A DNA stretch of 7,927 nt from a bacterium (GTDB lineage: Bacteria; Atribacterota; Phoenicimicrobiia; Phoenicimicrobiales; Phoenicimicrobiaceae). The first letter of the stretch is position 1. Each line of letters opens with the position of its first letter. The position numbers and the translations under genes were made by a program. The DNA lies in assembly GCA_018819665.1 (NCBI GenBank), contig JAHJOY010000320.1, positions 1 to 7,927 of the forward strand. The letters run 5' to 3'. Shown here one piece after another: positions 6,171-7,927 of the stretch. The notes under the pieces were generated by a model, which saw nothing but the letters and a program-made list of their open reading frames with translations, searched no databases and was not told the origin of the DNA.

Positions 6171-7512
6171 ATTCCGAAAGAATTTTGGCTACTAAGTTTA
6201 AATTATCCCTGCTCAATACTTCGGTAACGGCAAATAGTAGAACATTATTTAAATTTTTCTCTTGATAAAATTCGCAAATCTTGAGAGGGGGAACAAAGTT
6301 GTTTCCCAAAAGTTTTTTATTTATAGAAGAGATGTCATCTTTGCTCTTCAATAAAAACTCGTTATAGAAAGGACAGTCAAATACTCTTTCAAATTTTCCG
6401 GTTTGTAATAATAAATTCTCTAAATAATGAGCAGACTTGGTATTAAGAAGGGAAATTTGATAAAGACCTTCAGTTCCCATTAAAGAAAGGAAAATATTAG
6501 CAGCTAGAACATTTAAATTGTGGTTAGTACAGATATTAGAAGTTGCTTTTTCTCTCCTTATATCTTGTTCTCGAGCTCGCAAAGTCATTACAAAAACTCG
6601 TTTCCCATCAACATCTACTGTTTCCCCTACGATTCTTCCGGGAATCTGTCTGATATACTGTTTCCTGGTTCCTAAATAAGCATTATAAGGGCCGCCATAA
6701 TTTAAGTCCATCCCAAATGATTGGGCATTTCCAGCAACGATATCAACCCCTATCTCTCCGGGAGCTTTTAAAATTCCCAAAGACATACTTTCCGCAATTA
6801 CGTTAATTAACAGGGCACTTTTAGAATGCACTATTCCGGAAATTTCTGCCATATTTTCTATACCACCAAAGAAATTAGGATTTTGAATAATTACAGAAGC
6901 AACATCTTCATCAAGCAGAGTCTTTAATTTCTCTATGTCAACCAAACCATTTTTATAAGGTAAATCAATAATTTCTGTTTCATGAGGAGTTAAATAGGTT
7001 TTAATTGTTTCTCGATAATGAGGATGAAGTAAATTTGAAACAATAATTTTATTTTTTTGAGTTAACCTTAGGGACATCAAAGCCGCTTCAGCAGTTGCTG
7101 AGGCGCCATCATAAATAGAGGGGATTATCACCTCCATTTTAGTAAGCCGGGAAATATAGCTCTGGTATTCGAATATAGATTGCAAGGTGCCTTGACTCAA
7201 TTCGGGTTGATAAGGGGTATAGCAGGTCCAGAACTCTTCTCTCTGTAGAAGAAATTTTACCGCTTCCGGGATAAAGTGGCGGTAGGAACCAGCACCTAAC
7301 AAAGGTTTCATCGAGTAGAAATCAACATTTTTCTTAGCAATATGAAAAATTTTATCTTCTAATTCGCTTTCTGACATCGCCTTCGGAATATTTAATTTAT
7401 CTTTTAATCGGAGGTTTTGAGGAACACTTTCAATTAAGGCTTCAAAAGAAGGAACCCCAATCTCTTTCAGCATATTCTTTTTCTGTTCTTCAGTAGTGGG
7501 GATATATCTCAT
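6169..7512 (-). CDS. gcvPA: Glycine dehydrogenase (decarboxylating) subunit 1, P-protein alpha half
   Basis: GcvPA is the N-terminal half of the split P-protein. It keeps the aminotransferase-like fold but lacks the PLP lysine and works in a complex with GcvPB. From the ATG at 7512 it has 447 residues, matching the family, and starts MRYIPTTEEQKKNML, as expected for GcvPA. Conserved stretches are LLGAGSYRHFIP (71-82), YTPYQPELSQGTLQ (98-111), FEYQSYI, YDGASATAEAAL (134-145), QNPNFFGG (210-217), FGMDLNYGGP (267-276), PGRIVGET (291-298) and REQDIRREKATSNICTN (314-330). A longer reading from an ATG at 7560 would overlap gcvH by 35 bases, has no ribosome binding site and adds residues foreign to the family, so I reject it. 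AGAGGTG overlapping the gcvH stop lies 8 bases before the chosen ATG. Confidence 0.96.
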   Translation of the reverse strand: MRYIPTTEEQKKNMLKEIGVPSFEALIESVPQNLRLKDKLNIPKAMSESELEDKIFHIAKKNVDFYSMKPLLGAGSYRHFIPEAVKFLLQREEFWTCYTPYQPELSQGTLQSIFEYQSYISRLTKMEVIIPSIYDGASATAEAALMSLRLTQKNKIIVSNLLHPHYRETIKTYLTPHETEIIDLPYKNGLVDIEKLKTLLDEDVASVIIQNPNFFGGIENMAEISGIVHSKSALLINVIAESMSLGILKAPGEIGVDIVAGNAQSFGMDLNYGGPYNAYLGTRKQYIRQIPGRIVGETVDVDGKRVFVMTLRAREQDIRREKATSNICTNHNLNVLAANIFLSLMGTEGLYQISLLNTKSAHYLENLLLQTGKFERVFDCPFYNEFLLKSKDDISSINKKLLGNNFVPPLKICEFYQEKNLNNVLLFAVTEVLSRDNLNLVAKILSE

Positions 7513-7520
7513 ATTTGTTA

Positions 7521-7527
7521 CACCTCT
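7521..7527 (-). promoter_or_regulatory. gcvPA ribosome binding site overlapping gcvH stop
   Basis: AGAGGTG on the - strand overlaps the TAG stop of gcvH and leaves 8 bases to the ATG at 7512. It decides the gcvPA start and implies coupling to gcvH translation. Confidence 0.82.
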
Positions 7528-7912
7528 ATTCTTTTCTATATTCAGAATATTCTTGAGCACTCATCAGATTCTTTAATTCATCCTTATTTTCTATCTTTAT
7601 TTTAGCAATCCATCCTTCTCCGTAAGGATCCTTGTTGATAATAGAAGCATCTTCAATAACTTTTGCGTTTGCCTCGGTTACTTCACCGGTTACCGGAGTT
7701 TTCACATCAGATACGGCTTTTACAGATTCAATAGTAGTAAGGGTTTCAGCTTGTTTTAATTTCTTTCCTTTTTCCACTTTCTCTAAATACACGATGTCTC
7801 CAAGCTGATTCTGAGCATAATCAGTAATTCCTATTATTCCAATACTATCTTCTACCTTTAACCATTCTTCACTTTTGGTATAATATAAATTTTCAATCAC
7901 TTTATTAGTCAT
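7526..7912 (-). CDS. gcvH: Glycine cleavage system H-protein (lipoyl carrier)
   Basis: GcvH carries the covalently bound lipoyl arm that shuttles the aminomethyl group from the P-protein to the T-protein and is then reoxidised by the L-protein. The 128-residue length is normal. The N-terminal YYTKSEEWLKVED and the GITDYAQNQLGDIVYLE block (28-44) are typical. The lipoylation motif is TIESVKAVSDVKTPVTGEV, with the modified lysine expected at residue 65. The C-terminal half has the usual NKDPYGEGWIAKI (93-105). The ATG at 7912 is preceded by GAGGAAA at the very edge of the window. It is the first gcv gene visible, and whether another gene (for example a lipoate ligase or the L-protein) precedes it cannot be seen. 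Confidence 0.97.
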   Translation of the reverse strand: MTNKVIENLYYTKSEEWLKVEDSIGIIGITDYAQNQLGDIVYLEKVEKGKKLKQAETLTTIESVKAVSDVKTPVTGEVTEANAKVIEDASIINKDPYGEGWIAKIKIENKDELKNLMSAQEYSEYRKE

Positions 7913-7920
7913 TTAATATA

Positions 7921-7927
7921 TTTCCTC
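7921..7927 (-). promoter_or_regulatory. gcvH ribosome binding site at window edge
   Basis: GAGGAAA on the - strand, 8 bases before the gcvH ATG, supports that start. The sequence ends here, so the operon promoter and any leader are outside the window. Confidence 0.7.

Noticed and set aside
7513..7560. Upstream start for gcvPA adding 16 residues
   Set aside because: It overlaps gcvH, lacks a ribosome binding site, and the added residues do not belong to the family N-terminus. The ATG at 7512 has AGAGGTG at 8 bases.

Overview
The window is AT-rich bacterial DNA holding six confidently recognised genes. Tight spacing, strong AGGAGG-type ribosome binding sites, heavy AGA/ATA codon use and a split glycine decarboxylase (two P-protein genes) point to a low-GC anaerobic or thermophile-like bacterium. 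A Clostridia-type Firmicute or a relative such as Atribacterota would fit, but no marker here settles the lineage.

Layout. On the + strand, 75-1694 encodes the chaperonin GroEL. It ends at a strong hairpin terminator (1722-1770) that can also work in the opposite direction. All other genes are on the - strand. Read in their direction of transcription they are gcvH (7912-7526), gcvPA (7512-6169), gcvPB (6156-4651) and gcvT (4635-3511), then a 327-base gap, then agcS (3183-1825), a sodium:alanine/glycine symporter that converges on groEL. The four gcv genes are 12-15 bases apart. Two of the downstream ribosome binding sites overlap the preceding stop codon, so this is a single operon whose promoter lies beyond the right edge.

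How the genes work together. GcvPA/GcvPB decarboxylate glycine and load the aminomethyl group on the lipoyl arm of GcvH. GcvT releases ammonia and passes the one-carbon unit to tetrahydrofolate. The fourth component, the L-protein (dihydrolipoamide dehydrogenase), is not in the window. The symporter next door would plausibly bring in glycine and/or alanine, so the region reads as a glycine uptake and oxidation (or, run in reverse, glycine synthesis) locus beside an unrelated groEL.

The most interesting part is the 327-base gap upstream of agcS. On the - strand it carries a sigma-H-like promoter, which would give a leader of roughly 250 bases. That leader contains a possible 23-codon leader ORF with three consecutive Gly codons, two near-identical anti-Shine-Dalgarno complements with no properly spaced start codon, and mutually exclusive hairpin arms. 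It does not resemble a glycine riboswitch. A translation-coupled control of the transporter is a testable hypothesis, not a demonstrated system.
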